64,000 nt of DNA, taken from NCBI GenBank assembly GCA_026261815.1, contig JAMPIT010000174.1, positions 16,391,894-16,455,893 on the forward strand. The letters are read 5' to 3'. Origin of the DNA: Monarcha castaneiventris obscurior (Eukaryota; Chordata; Aves; Passeriformes; Monarchidae). The notes under the pieces were generated by a model, which saw only the letters and a list, made by a program, of their open reading frames with translations, was not told the DNA's origin and did no database searches. Below, piece by piece: positions 26,853 through 40,542 of the stretch. The position numbers and the translations under genes were made by a program. Numbering within the stretch: position 1 is the first letter of the stretch; each line of letters opens with the position of its first letter.

Positions 26853-28750
26853 TTGGAAATGTAACAAAAATATCTCTCATCCTATGGCCATTGGGATATT
26901 TCTCCTAATAGAAGCATCTCTCAGCTTAGTAACTGGGTATTTGCCTACCTAAAAAAGTGTTGATGGGCACAGAAAATATTGGAGTGTTGGGAGGTTTATC
27001 TTTGTCTTGAAACCTTGGGGTCAAATCATGCCTGTCCCACTTCTGAATATACGCCATTAAAAATAAGACTTTTTTAAATGCCAAGTGCTGTTATCCTGAA
27101 TGTTCCACACAAGGAAAGGTTTACTCTTCCTAAAGGCTTTGGAGTACTTTTGGCTGAATGGCCACGTGTGTGTCATGTTGGATGCTGGATATTTTGCCCC
27201 CAGGGTAAGGGGCACAACCCACGTATTTATGCATGTGCTAAAGCACAGTAACCCTGACCACCCTATCAGCCTATCTCACTATCAGCACCTCCATCTCCCC
27301 GTATATTTTATCTCATCCTTCTCTATTTATTTATATTGCCATGATATCTGAGATCCTGCCTACACTCAGCTGCCAACGGCTCAAGCTCGTGTGCTGCACG
27401 GGAGGGGAAGGCACGAGGAGAGGGTGCAAGGCTCAGCCTGGCCAGACATAGTTATATAACAAAGGCAGATTTGCCTCTACAAAGTGCAAAATCTGTGTGG
27501 GTTTGCCCTTTTTTTTTTTTTTTTTTTGGCTGAGGTGTAGTTTTTTTTGCAAGGTGATCATGTGGGGAGGTGCAAAAAGGTATTCAGCTCACTTCCAAAC
27601 AAGCTCCAATTCACCCAAGTGGTGTCAGAGTTGGTTGGGGTTTTTTTTCCTCTCTGATATTTGTTTTTCAAGCATTCATTCCCCAGCCATGTTGTTTGCT
27701 CGTCTCTGAGTGTTAAATACAGGGAGGCAATGTCTAATTGTGGTTTTCCTGAGGGTGCTGAACACATAAAATGCACACAGGCTCGAGGTCAGTGTCCTGG
27801 AAGTGTCAGCTTTCTCCCTCGGAGGAAGCCGGTGCAAGTGGTACCTCGTGAATCACTCTCCCAAGGCTGTATACCTGAGATTCTCAAATTCTGCCTGAAG
27901 GAGGGGAGAAACGTGGCTCAAATGCTATTTATCACCCCTGTCTTTCAACAGCTCAAGCAGAGTCATCCAACATCTGCAGCACCGCTGAAAGGCTCCTGTC
28001 CATGTTTGCAAGGAAGGTCACGCAGAGGTAACTGAGCACTGCTGCACTTAACCATTTCTCTTGACCTGATGGGTTGTTCCCCTTTTAAATCAAACTTTGG
28101 GCACAGCCTGCCTGTGTTCCCAAGGGATTTATTCTTTCTTACCAATCTTTTTAGAAATGGGAGATAAAAGGTAAGGTATGAAAAATTTTGCGGGCTCTCT
28201 TCTGGGGTTTTCTTGTCAGGAACCCCCATTTCCAGGCTGGCAAGACCCCTGTTAGCAAAAGATAGAAACGTCAGCACTGTTTTTGTTACAGAACATTTGA
28301 TTCATAGTGTATCTTACTTGTAAGACCCAGATGGCCTTACAAATGTCAGTGAGTTATGCTTCATGTCTAGTAGGTGGAGCTATTCTTAGTAGTAGAACAA
28401 ACATAACCAAGATATTAGATTGGGATTTACACCCCTACGTTCCTAGATTATAGGGGAGCAGCTGAAGGACTTGTGAAAATACACAGCTTTTGCTCCTGTG
28501 GGTTGACTTCTCTTTACCCACCACTACCTGATATCTTGGAAGAATCTGTTGCATCGCAGTATTTTAGCAACCTTCCAAAAGTCTGTGCTAAAGAACTGAA
28601 ACAATGCACATTCCATGAACCTGGCAAGACATCTACCCTTCAAGATGAGGTTTCTGAAACCATTTGAGACTGATTCCCTGCATTGAAAAGAACCTACTGC
28701 TGTCCTTGGAGTCTCTGTGTTGAGACACTTAACCTGTCTTGGAAAGGCAG

Positions 28751-28833
28751 TGAGAGAAGGGGAAGGGGAAGAGGAGAAGAGAAGAAGAGGAGAAGAAGAG
28801 GAGAAGAAGAGGAGAAGAAGAGAAGAGGAGAAA
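28751..28833 (+). repeat. Purine-rich GAAGAG/GAGGA microsatellite
   Basis: An imperfect array built of gaggagaagaa-type units, purine only on plus for more than 80 bp. Confidence 0.9.
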
Positions 28834-31800
28834 CTCTCATGTCGTCTACATCTTAGTGCTCTTCTGGCAAGATGGCCTTAGAAATCTTCATGCCTAAAAT
28901 CCAGTGTGAAGAAATACAATTATTTGACAGCTGAATTGATAACTATGTAGTTTAAAGCCTTTAGATTTTTATACCCAACCAAGAAGTCCAGCTCCTCACT
29001 CTGAACGTGTATGCACACGCTCTTTTTACATGGTGCCATGGTTGTTCATGGTTCTGCCTGGACAGAAATGTGTGATCTCATTCATGGGTACATTCAGTAT
29101 GTCAGTAATAAATAAAATAAAGCTTTTCTTACACTGGATATCTCTATAGGGTGTCTAAAAAGTACAGTAAAATGTCACTATCCCTGTTAATGATGGGATT
29201 TCTGAAGTCAGGCTGTGTTGGCCTAGCTTGATTATTGATCACAAAGAGAGCAGATTAAGTCCAAGAATAACCTGGGGGTGGAAAAAATTACCCTTTGCTA
29301 GAAGTGTCCTCCCGTTGGAGGGTTTAATTTAGAAACTGAATACAAAAAATTAAAGAAGGTTAACATTCATTTTTCATTTTTTGCTGAATTATTTTTAAAT
29401 GCATTATAGGTCAAGGCAAAATACTTTGTTCAACTTAACCCCAAAATTTTCACATTAATTTACCCTATTAGTATAGTTTTTTGGTTGGATGGTTGGGTGG
29501 GTGGTTGGTTGTTTTTTTTTTAAGTAAGTCCATGTTTCATGCAAAGTGCTTTTACAAAATAAAATACCAAAACTTTTTGCTTTTTAAGCATGAAAGCAAA
29601 TACATTTGAAAAGAGAAACATTTTGAAGATGCAGAAATTATATACTTGGGGATTAAATTTTCCCCACAACTTTTTTCTGTCACCTTCAAGCTCAGTTCTG
29701 AAATGAGTCTACATCCTTTTCACATGTTGTCTTTTTAGTAAAATTAACTTGAGAACAAAACCCAGCTTCAGGGAGACCACAAACTTAATAGATTCACCAG
29801 GAACTTAGCTCCTGTGAGAAGAACCCAATGCAGTGCCATAATCTAACATTGTCTTTAGCAGCCAAAATTGTTTTTCATGCTACTAATATCTAACTTTTTT
29901 AAGATTGACAGCTGAAACAACCAATGGTTTTTTTTTGCACAACCATGCTTTGTGTGTTGGCATGGTTGCAGATTTAGAAGATCTATCAGGATTTTAATCC
30001 CAGAAAATAATATTTCTCAGACAGAGCATCGCCTTGCTCCTGCCATGGCAAAATACTGCAATAGTAGGTTTATTGTAAAGGGGGTTTTGTCATTTCTGAG
30101 GTCACTGATTGGAGCTGGATGGGGCTGGTACTATTATGGCAGTGACTTTTTTCTTTTAGCTTTGAAGCTTTTAACCTCACCCTCAGAAGTGTATTGTTAT
30201 TCTTGCATAATGAAGGAGATACAATACTTTGCATCGCAAATGCTTTCACAATGTTTGATGACATGAGGCTAATTAGCTCAATTTTTCAAATGTACAAAAA
30301 GATGAGAACCTAATAATTTACAGAAATAGGCATTGGAGCCTAAAGTTCTCTGTCACCTTCCCAGATAAAGTCAAAGGTAATGCAGGCAGGGAAAAATAAA
30401 TATAATTTTTTAAGGGCCACTTCATAGATTTGTGTCTACATAACCATAATTTTGCAACAGGTTAAATGAACAAGTTAAAATAGGCCTCAGTAGTCCTGAC
30501 TTGATTTTAGAGCTTTAACAATGCTTTACCAGTGAAATAACACCCCCTTAAGATGTATGAAGCATTAATTCTATGTAGCTGAGAATCAAAGTATTTATGT
30601 GTTTGTTTATTTACCTATACAATGGCATTTCAAGCTTCTTTAACATCATTGCTGTCTGGGTGCCCTCCAAATACATGCTCAGATGTTAGATAAGATAAAT
30701 ATTTAAATTATTTGTGTCTATAATTATTGCTGCTACTGCCAGGAGCCCTTTTGATACCAAAAAGAAAACCTGATTAATGCAAATTAGTTGATCATAGTAA
30801 ACATAAAAAAGAATCACTGCAGCAGTGAGCACAGTTTTGACATCAAAACAAAGATGCATGGATATGAAAAGGTCTGGGCCTCAGAGACTTTACTGGGATG
30901 CCATTTTGGGTGGAAGTTTTCAGAAGAGAAGCAATAGGAGTCTCCCTCCTAATCTACCTGCTGTATTCCTTGGAAAATCCTTTGCAGTCCAGTAGTGCAT
31001 GGCCACTTCCAAACTCACCAGAAAATCTTCTGTGGGAAGGTCAAAGGCCAGAAAAGTCATCCTTGCTTTGCATGAGGTCAGTTCTGGCTGAGACTTATCT
31101 CTCTCATTTCCAGATATTGGCAAAGCCTAGATCTTCAGTAGAGTTACTCCGTGAAAAAAGTGGGCCTTTCCAGGATGTGGATAGCATCCTGTGAAGGCTG
31201 TCTAAAACATGTATAAGATTTAAACTTTTGAAGTGCCTTTTTCTCTCTACTTGCTGTCAAGAAGCTCCAGACAACTACTGGTAAGTAAACCTTGTAGTTG
31301 TAGCCTGGGAAACACTTATTAAGCCTGAGGACACTTATTTGATTAGATATACCTGAAAAGGTCATGTCTGCAGATGGACATTTAGCCTGGTCTAAGGACC
31401 TAATACCAAGCCTGAGGATGTAGAGAAACATGCAAAATGGTGCAGGTAATGAAGCAAGAACAGTCAGAAATTTGTTGCGAGACCTCAGGGGGAAACCTTG
31501 GTTATTTTCAGTGTCCCCAGTGAGTCACTGGCCAGCTCCCACAAACACTGATGCAGGTTTTGGGGATCAGAGGATTCTAAATAAAAGCCCTTTCTCAAAA
31601 CCAGGACTATTGTTACCGGATGCTCACTGCAAAGACAGTTTGAACACAAATGTTGCTCCTATGTCACACAGGTAAACTGATGGCTGTGATTCAGACATAA
31701 CTTCCTGGATTAGTTCCAGCCTTAGTCTCACAGCTCTGACACCACCAAAATCAATGACCCTGATACAACTGAGGACAGAGATAGGCTTCTCCTGAACATC

Positions 31801-34800
31801 TAAAATTTTAAAGGACCAGCCCAAATGATGACTCCATGCCAGGGGTAATTCCACTTTCCGTATGCATAAAGGAGGAAAAATATACTGGGATATTGGTACA
31901 AAAAAAAAAAAAAAAAAAACCACATTGACAGAGAAAGATCGGACAACCCTTTTCCATCTGTTTTTTCATTGCCTGAGGCACATGTGCTGTGAACATTTGG
32001 AAGGAAGGCTGCCACTTTCCTAACCACCTCTCACTGAATGTCAACTGAGTGTGGTCAAGATTACATCCCAGGCTTGAATCTCCTCCTGGGAGTTTCTTTT
32101 TGAAAAGCCTCACACTCCAGGGCAGGCAATGGCATCTATTGATCACCTGTGACAGGTTGTCTGTTCCTTTGAGGACCAAGAATGGCTGACAGCCCATGAA
32201 ATCCAACCCCCACTCAGGGCCCTGCCAAAGCCAACAAATGAGGCAGGAGGCTTTCCATCAACATCTCAAGGGAGAGGAGGAGGGCGTTTCAGAAGCCACC
32301 TCTTCCATAAGATCACGATTTGAGTTGCTTCATATATTTCTGGATCAACTGCTGAATCACTGAATCTATCCTGCTGCACTTAATGCTTCAAGGTGCATTG
32401 CTGAACACAAGTAGCAAACCTAGCAAAGACTAGAGGCCTTAAGGTTGTGTTATACGAGACAGGGGAATTGTCTCAGAAATTAAGAAGCAGACACTTGAAT
32501 GCAGGATCTTTTTAAACAAGATCATGTCTTTTTATACACAGTAAAAGTTTCGCTTTGGTTTAGCAGAAGGGATGCAGAATAAATTATTTTGAAGGTCAAT
32601 CTAATAGATCATATTTGTGGGTGCTCACCCCATCACCTGATATGTTGCAATGTGCTATAGCTCATGTGTGAGTCTCTCACACTACTCCTAATCTCATACT
32701 GCAGGTAATGGGAACACAAATGTCTCTATACCCATAAACCGTGGAGAGGGCACATCCCCCATCCAGGTAACGTAATCTACCCATGTTCCTAAGCCATAGT
32801 CAGTCACCAAACTGAAAAATTGTCAAAGATTACGTTTAAATTTTTCTGATTATCCTGCAACAGTAGGAATATGTTTGTATGGATCGATCTTGACCAAAGC
32901 ACTTATCAAAATCAATAAACTTCTATAGGCATGATAGATGTTTTCCCTTCCGTGTGCCTGGATTGTCAGTGACTACAGATTTCCACTGCCTTAAAGGAAA
33001 AATGGCTCATGTTCCTAACCCAGGAGGTTTATGGTGGAGAAGAGAGAAAATTTGATTGTCCAATAGCCTGAAGGGAGAACTTAGCCAAAGAAACTCAGTA
33101 ATTCCTGCGAGTGAGCAGAGAATGAGACCTGGCAATTGATTTTAGCAAAACTAAGATGAAGGTCTGGTCGTCAAAGTTTGAAGAGAGATTTTATTTGGAG
33201 AGCTATTCACTCTACACACACAGTGAAGATTCATGACATCACGTCAGAGAGGTGGATCAAGTAGACCAGAGGGAATGGAAAGAAAATTCAGTGAGAACAC
33301 AGGATTTCCTCATCTCTCCAAACATCATTAATCATGTCTGAGCTGCCTAGTCACTCTGTTCTGATCTATCATACTCCAGTGAAGCAAGCACTTAAATGCT
33401 TGAATATCCTGAGGTCTTCAAGAATGCAGGAAGCTTGAAAAGCTTGTTGCCTCCTACCTCTCTTCTGTCTCAATTCCTAAAAAAACTAGAGAAATCTTCC
33501 AGAGACCACCTCCTTCCACTCAGACAGGTCAGGAACATTTTGGGCAGATTTCCTCTGCACCACAGGCAAGCGAAATCTGAGACCCACTGCTAAAGCCAGA
33601 AGCCAAGGAAGACCTGGGTGTTGTCCACTCCAAGGGCAAGAGCTGAGAGACAGGACACTGAAACAGCAACTCAGAGCAGAGATACAGAATTTGCTGCTCA
33701 AGGTTTGTGTGATAAAACTTCCAGTCAATTTTCCAATGAAGTGATAAGGAGAGACGTCCCCACCAGAGCCTGCACTCCAGTTTTACACCCCTTGATGCAA
33801 AAGGACAACTCTGCAGAACAAAAAACAACCATTCCCATGTGACATCCATGAAGTACCTACGCAGAGAAACAGGGACAAATATCCATCATCAAATCCATAG
33901 GCTTTCACCTTCCTCTCCCATGACCCCTTTGGAAAAGGTCTTCTAAATACAAATAAGGTTGGCAGGAGCAGATGGAAGCATAATTCTTTTTGGATGTCCA
34001 GGATATTATAGAAAAGCCACTCTACGGAAATTAATAGACAAGGATATCCCTGTTCTGTCCATGCATCCAGCACACAGAATGAAAATCCTTATAGAAAGGT
34101 TATCAGTGTCTGACAAACTTAATTGGGTTTTCATAAAGGAAAACATCCTGCCTGCTATTAATGGAAAGACCCTGGGTGACTCTTCAGAAATCCATCATGT
34201 GTTCAGTCCCTCCTTCCTCATTTTTGGCTTTCCCATGGGTCTTGTTCAATTCCTACTTGAGGATCCTCCTTTCTCTGGGCTCAGCATAATTTTATATTCC
34301 CCTCCACTTCCTGTCCCATACTGATACTTTTAAAAAAGCCTATTATGAAGCAGCTGCAATCAAGAATAACAGTTCAGGACCTGTGTCTATTCATTGCTGT
34401 TTCCTCAGAGTCCCTAAATATAGTTTAAAATTTATCACAGAATCTATAAATCTGCTCCAGTGCGACGCTGCAGGAAGTAAATTCATCAGCCATCATTTCT
34501 GCATGCATGGAGAAGAGGGATGACCTTCTGCAACTGGCTTGAGGTTTTGCAAGGGAGGCAACTTCACCTCTTACAGAGAGGGATCCTCTGCCCTCCCTGG
34601 CCACGGCCAATCTTGGGATCTGGGGAAACAAACCAAAAGTGTCAAAAACAAGTCACCAACACCCCTCATCATTCACAGCAGTCCATACTGCTTTATTCTG
34701 ACTTCATAATTTTTCATGATGGTTGAAGCTGAGAGAAGAAGCTCTTCTATGAATGGTGAATATCAGGGAAGAGTGTAATTAAAAGCAGAACTGGAGCTGC

Positions 34801-34959
34801 AGGATTGTATTCTGACTTGGAATAAAGAAATCCAGGTCTGCAGGCAGCGGTGCTACCTGCAGCCATGCTATGCACTGGGTGATTTGTGGCTTAGCAGGAA
34901 AAGAGTTATCCACTCAAGAAGTGTAAGAAGGTTAATGTGATTTTAACACAGAAACAGTG

Positions 34960-35230
34960 AAATAAACAGTTGCACTGTAATATTGCAATGCAATATTAAT
35001 TGGTAATTAAAATGGTCATGGGCTAAGTCTAAATACGCATGCAGGTGGTTCACTAATTATCCACGTTAGCATGAACACCAGCATGTGAGGCTTGCAAGCA
35101 AACTTTCCCTGAGTGTTTCAATCACTTCTGTCTTCCCAGAGGACAGGTTTTCATTAATTATTTCAGTGCCTCTGGAGTCGACAGTAACCCAGATTGGAAA
35201 TGTAAAAGGACAGGTTAAATAACCAGGTGT
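34960..35230. promoter_or_regulatory. Candidate conserved noncoding element
   Basis: A balanced, non-repetitive stretch containing the palindrome taatattgcaatgcaatatt (34978-34997), several ATTA/TAAT homeodomain-type cores and no repeats. It has the texture of vertebrate developmental enhancers. Inference from appearance only. Confidence 0.2.
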
Positions 35231-36904
35231 TTTGTACCTTGAGAGAAAAAAAATGAGTTGAGCTTCAGGTCAAAGCCTTAATTTAAACTTATAACAAGGG
35301 AAATATACTTCTAAGATAGAGTGATCCAACATCCACCCGGGAGTCTGCATAGCCTCAGGTCATTGTGTGAAACAGGTATAAATTTGCTGTACATTTGTGC
35401 TGTGCCTTGGTTTCTGTAGAGCTGTAGCTTAGATATCCACACAGGCACACACAGAACCAGCAAGGACAGGCAGGTGACACAGGGGCCCTCCAGGTCTCTG
35501 GGTATAAACACACTTATGCACAGGCACAACACACGTTGCATTTCCTTTGTGACAAAGTATGAAGTCCATACCACCCATAAGCACCCACCTAGACCTGTAC
35601 GTGTGTATTTCTACAGAAGAATGCAACCAAAAATTTCATTAAAAAAAAAAAAAACTGTGTGAAGATTAAAAAATCAGCCACCAAAATGTTAGGAAACACC
35701 AGACTGAATTATTCACCCTTCCTCCACCCCTACTGTTCCTTCTAAATATGACAATCACACCTTTTTATTTTCCTTTGCCTCATTCGGGGCACAGGGAGGA
35801 CATTGCCCTGCCTGAGCCATGGACCTGTATTTTGCTTACTCCTGCTTTCTTGCAGACCCATTGAAGCTGATGGGCTTTCCACGGTGCTCATCAATCTGCA
35901 TCCAAGCTCTGCACAAGTGATGGATTTATCTTCACAACACATCCTTTCTCCAGATTTAGGGATGGGAGGAAGTGGAAGAAATTAAACACTGGATTTGCAG
36001 TTCAGGTTGAGATGAACATTGTATTTTTAAAGAATTCAATATTTGATATTCTGAAGGTTAAATACAGGCATGAGACTCCCTGGCTTTAGGTAGCACTGAG
36101 AGTTCTGTACCCAAAGCAGAGTTCAGGGTGTGAAATTTGGCATCTTAATGATGATCACACATTTAGTACCTGCTTCCACATGACAAGACTGGGTTGACTT
36201 CTCCAATGCCATATAGAACCTCTATGCAAAGAGGTAGGGGTAAATAGGATATTTTTAAAGGCTTAATTTACAGGGTTTTTTCAATAAGAACTTCTTTATG
36301 TTTGTTATCCCAAACACCTCCTAAGCTTTAAAAAAAAACAAAACGGGTTCCCTCTTGTCCCTTCATCACTCACCCTGATTCTTCCCCAGATTAAAACCAG
36401 TCTTGAGTGAAGCAAGAATTTCAGTGACCAAAAATGACTATGAGAACATGTGGTCTATGATTCTGTGGACATTAGAAATACAAGTGATTCTAGAGGGGAA
36501 AACAACCCATGCTGAGGACTGAAAGATCATATTTTGGCGTGTAACTTCAGTGTAGTTTTATTCTGGCCCTGATGCCTGAGTTCCCATGAGTGTAGTGGGT
36601 GGAGGTCCAAGGAAACCATGCTGCATGAGCCAAGATAAAATCTCATCACTCCAAGGTGGAACTACCACCTTGGAGGAAATTACTTAAAAAACACATTGCT
36701 AATTGAACCTAAATGCAGGTCTAGATGCATCCTAACTCAGCTCATAATTCAAAAGCACAGGATAAAAATTAAAAATTTGCAGACTGTGTTAATTGAAACA
36801 TTCCTATTTTCTTCAACCTCAAAGCACTGAGGTTGGTAATCCTAAAAATATCCCGTCAATATCACAACATCTGTGTGCACAGTAGAGCTAAAACATTATC
36901 TGAG

Positions 36905-37292
36905 ATCCTAAAATCCCAGAATATCCTGAGTCAGAGAGGACCCACAAGGATCGTGGAGCCCATCTCCTGGCTCTGCATAGGACAGCCCCAAGAGTTGCAC
37001 CATGTTCCTTGAGAGCATTGTCCAAACACTCCTTGAGCTCTGTCAGGGTTGGTGCTGTGACCACTTTCCCTGGGGAGCCTTTTCCATGCCCAAACACACC
37101 CTGAGTGAAGAACCTTTTTCTAATATCCAACCTAAACCTGCCCTGACTCAGCTTGAGGCCATTCTCTCAGGTCTTGTCATTGATCACCAGAGAGGAGACA
37201 TCAGTTCCAGCCACTGCACATCCCCTTTAGCTGAGGAAGCTGTAGACTGCTATGAGATCTCTCCTCAGTCTCCTCTTCTGTAGGCTGGATAA
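36905..37292 (-). mobile_element. CR1 LINE 3' fragment
   Basis: Reverse orientation. It opens with ccagaatatcctgagtcaga and runs through gctctgcataggacagcccc, ggtgctgtgaccactttccc, a ctaatatccaacctaaacct block and a gatctctcctcagtctcctc block, all standard CR1 text. It is 5'-truncated at about 37292. Confidence 0.88.
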
Positions 37293-37645
37293 ATCAAAAT
37301 GATAAGGTTGAAAATAATACATAGGATGTCTTGATTCAAGTCTCATTGCATTACCCTTTAGGAGTCTTTCCACTGATGTCAGTGGAGTTTTGCTTGGAGT
37401 GAAATGTAGTGAAATGTAGTAGGACACATCAGCACAGCAGCTATTACTCACTCAGATTCCCAAAAGGAATTTTGCCTGCAAAAAAGACCACAAGATTTGA
37501 CCCCACTAATGACTTCCATGGTGTTTTCTGCACAATTTAGATTACCGAAGTGGAGCCATGACTCAGAGTGTTTTCCTGCTCCAACCTGCCCATCATCATC
37601 TCTTCCCTGCAATCTCAGCAATGAAGAAAGGCAGAGTGGCCATTC

Positions 37646-37707
37646 ACAAGGTGTTTGCCCAAAAACAAGTCCTCAGCCTTTCTGTAAACCAGATTTTACT
37701 CATTAAA
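37646..37707 (+). repeat. Direct repeat, copy 1
   Basis: The segment from caaggtgtttgcccaaaaac to aaaccagattttactcatta is closely matched at 39557-39622. The 3' 25 bp are almost identical. The flanks do not match, so this is a short dispersed unit, not part of a long duplication. Confidence 0.75.
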
Positions 37708-38399
37708 GGGAAGGAAAGAAAGAATAAAAGCCCACACAAGCAAACAAACAAAACAAAGCAAACACAAAACATAAGCACAAACACACAAACAAAACCCTTC
37801 AAGACATTCAAATTCTGGAATATTTGCTCAGAGAGAATATTTTTTTAAAAAAAATTAATTGAGAAATTCATAGAACACTAATGTCAGTTTAGCATCTTAT
37901 GCAGTAGTTGTGGGGATGTGATCTTAGGGATTCTGTTCATCTTCTTCCTGACATTGAAATATAAGATAATTGATGTAAGAAGTCTCTAGACAAAATGTAT
38001 ATATTTCCTAGAGCATATGCAGACAGAGTGTCTCCATTTGTGTCATTTTCATGATGCTCATTCTCTGGGCTCGCCCCAGTCCTGCTGCATTTCACTCAAT
38101 GCCCCTAAGACCTGTGAAACAACATCAGAAGGAAACTGCAAGAGGGTGTTTCCACTTTTGAGGAAAAAAAAGAGTTAGAAACTCAGGACCCAGTTCCATC
38201 TACAGCAAATGGAAAAAATCCCCCACAAAAATTGCCAACTGCAAAATTCTGCCATGAGAATCATCCTCTAACTTTTGCCATTGCTGCAGTCCTGGAATCA
38301 ATATTTTAGTCCAATTGCAATCTGTTGATGAGCAAAAGGAGGGAAAGGTTGCAGCATCGCGAATTAAAAAATAATAATCTCTCAAGCTTAATATCAGCA

Positions 38400-38580
38400 A
38401 AGATGATTATTTCCTTTGATTTGTTAGGCTAATTGAAAATAGCTTTATAGTTCGCAGATGATTAATTAGGAGCCAACAAGATCTCCATTTGCATCTCGGT
38501 AATTCTTCACTCTGTTTTATTTCAACATTAGTCTTCATGCTTAAAATATTCATTGAGAAAGAAGAAAGGTGATTAACATA
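38400..38580. promoter_or_regulatory. Candidate conserved noncoding element
   Basis: A+T-rich, non-repetitive, with several TAAT/ATTA cores and a catttgcat octamer-like site (38488-38496). It lies about 1.5 kb beyond the distal GATA3 poly(A) candidate. Inference only. Confidence 0.2.
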
Positions 38581-39556
38581 AGATTTTAAATGTGTACCAT
38601 TTGCTCTGACTTTTTTTACACATTTTTGTCAACAGAGAAGAAAGAAAAGAATATACAACATTACAAAACGATTACTGCCTGTTCTGCTTCCATCTGCCAA
38701 ATCCTCCTTTATGGTAGACATAGTTTAACTAGGTTCATTTTGAAACAGGGGAGAAAGAGCCCAAATAAAGGTCAATCCTCTGCCCCTCCTTCCCAAATTG
38801 CTGACTATTTGACCTCTGTATAACCATCCTGAAAGCTTTGGAGAGTTTTCTTTCTTACATGAAATACCCTCACTCATGTGAACCATCCTGCAGCAAAAGA
38901 TTAGACCACGCCACTGTTACCCCTCCCTCCAGAGATCACCCAAGAGAAAGTGGGTCCAAACAGATGTGACAGATATGATGATATTTTTCCATCCACCTGG
39001 CACTGAAAGGCAGGAGTACACATTTTTCTGGGTGAAATATTTCATTCAGCATTTTAAAAAAAGTAAAAATAATTTGCAGGTCACATCTGTTGAGGTTTTT
39101 ACATTTGGGGGTTGTATTTTTGTTTGGGATTTTTTAAGTATTTTCTCACAGCCTTGGCAACCTCTGTCTTATCACACCGCGCTTAAATCTCCAGCAAACT
39201 GAGTAGTTTGATAAGAAGTTTAACCCTTCATTTGGAAGGTGAATTCCCAACCCTTATGATAGTATAAAGAACCTGGATGAGTAAACTCTGAAAACTAAAA
39301 GAAGGATGGATTCTTGAGGATTAAACCACCAGAAATCAAATTATAAGAGCCAAATGTTGTTGTTACCAATAGTAATATTAATTAAAATTACATTATTTCA
39401 AAGAGAGCTCTTGCAGGATGGGACTTGCTAAAGGCCTTTGAATTTTTGTGTATTTTCCTCTATCATCAAATCCAGCCTTTCAGAATGGATTCTGCCCATT
39501 CCTCCAAGCACAAGGACAGATCTGGTCCATCCTGATTTCACACCAAGATCTGAACT

Positions 39557-39622
39557 CACCAGGTGTTTGCCCAAGAACAACAGTTATCAGCCCTTTTTAT
39601 AAACCAGATTTTACTCATTAAA
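39557..39622 (+). repeat. Direct repeat, copy 2
   Basis: The segment from caccaggtgtttgcccaaga to ataaaccagattttactcat pairs with 37646-37707, about 1.9 kb away in the same orientation, with several substitutions and small gaps in the middle. Confidence 0.75.
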
Positions 39623-39919
39623 TTGTTTGATCTACCACTGAGTACCCAATGAGACAGAGCAGAATGTGCTTTCCCAGCTCCTGTTCAAAACCTTTCCTTT
39701 TTTTTCAAAAAGCAGCCAGGATCATAAGGACCCTGCTGTACCTTTGCACTTATCCCAGTCCCGAATTGTCCTCAACACCAGTTTGGCCATGGCTGCCTGA
39801 GACCCAAAGGGACCCATCCCACATGGAAGCCCAAAATCACGCAGGAGCAGCAGCTGGGCTGCGATTCGAGGGACAGGGAGCACACAGCGGACAGTGGGGT
39901 TACACTAACATGCAGTCCA

Positions 39920-39925
39920 TTTATT
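39920..39925 (-). terminator. Alternative distal poly(A) signal AATAAA
   Basis: A further minus-strand AATAAA, preceded by sequence (about 40065-40010) that still resembles the mammalian GATA3 3'UTR in my memory. It may give a longer 3'UTR of about 1.45 kb. Confidence 0.35.
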
Positions 39926-40160
39926 TTTGAGGGTTTTTTTCCTTTGTTCTGTGATTTATCTTTTTTTTTTTTTATCAAGCCACTGCAAACATTGCTTTGG
40001 CTGTCAGCATGAGCGCAGAGACAGACATTCCCGTACCCGTGGTAACTATGCAATAAATATCATCCAAGCAAATGTTAAGAAAAATTAATAAAGAAAGAAA
40101 AATATTCCTTTTCCCACCCCCAAGCACAAAACACTGTTAAGTCAACAGAATTTAATCTAG

Positions 40161-40166
40161 TTTATT
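40161..40166 (-). terminator. Probable GATA3 poly(A) signal AATAAA
   Basis: TTTATT on plus reads AATAAA in the GATA3 sense, in the context GGAGAATAAACTAGATT. Downstream in transcript direction comes a G/T-rich segment (tgttttgtgcttgggggtgg, about 40129-40110), as expected after a cleavage site. The distance to the stop codon is about 1.18 kb, similar to the main mammalian 3'UTR as I recall it. Confidence 0.6.
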
Positions 40167-40518
40167 CTCCAAAAAAAAAAAAAAAATAATAAAGGAGGAA
40201 AAAATATGAAAACAAACAAAAAAAAAAAAGCAGGTCTTATCACTAGCAGTAAATAAATTTGTACAACCATTCAGTCTGTATAATAGGATGAAATAAATCT
40301 ACATCTTTCTTATTTTGGTGCGTTGAATTATACATACAAACAACAATTACAGGAACTTGTTCACAATGCATATAGACCTGGAGAATGGCTATCTGAAACC
40401 CCCTTGTTGGCAATGTCCGCATGTTAACACTGATTGCCTGACACCATTGGTACTTCCTATGTAAAAGGCCCGTGGCCCAAAATGAATGATCTCCCTACAG
40501 GTTTTATTTATTTAGTTA

Positions 40519-40542
40519 TTTAGTTAGTTAGTTAGTTAGTTA
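40519..40542. repeat. (TTAG)n in the GATA3 3'UTR
   Basis: About six consecutive ttag units, reading (CTAA)n in the mRNA sense. Confidence 0.85.

Larger units (their letters stand above)
26853..36904. other. Intergenic DNA, no gene seen
   Basis: A+T-rich noncoding sequence with poly-T/poly-A runs (27510-27528, 31900-31919), a purine array (28751-28833), a (GGTT)-like run (29478-29521) and a 21-nt palindrome around 34978-34998. The frames here, including one of 121 codons at 33959-34324 and one of 132 codons at 31808-32206, resemble nothing I recognise and lack splice support. Confidence 0.65.
37293..39919. other. Intergenic DNA between CR1 and the GATA3 3' end
   Basis: No gene seen. It includes two copies of a 58-62-bp direct repeat (37646-37707 and 39557-39622), a 12-bp tandem duplication around 37399-37420 (gtgaaatgtagt twice), and a candidate regulatory stretch at 38400-38580. 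Confidence 0.6.

Noticed and set aside
33959..34324. 121-codon plus-strand frame
   Set aside because: The translation resembles no family I know and the region has no other coding sign.
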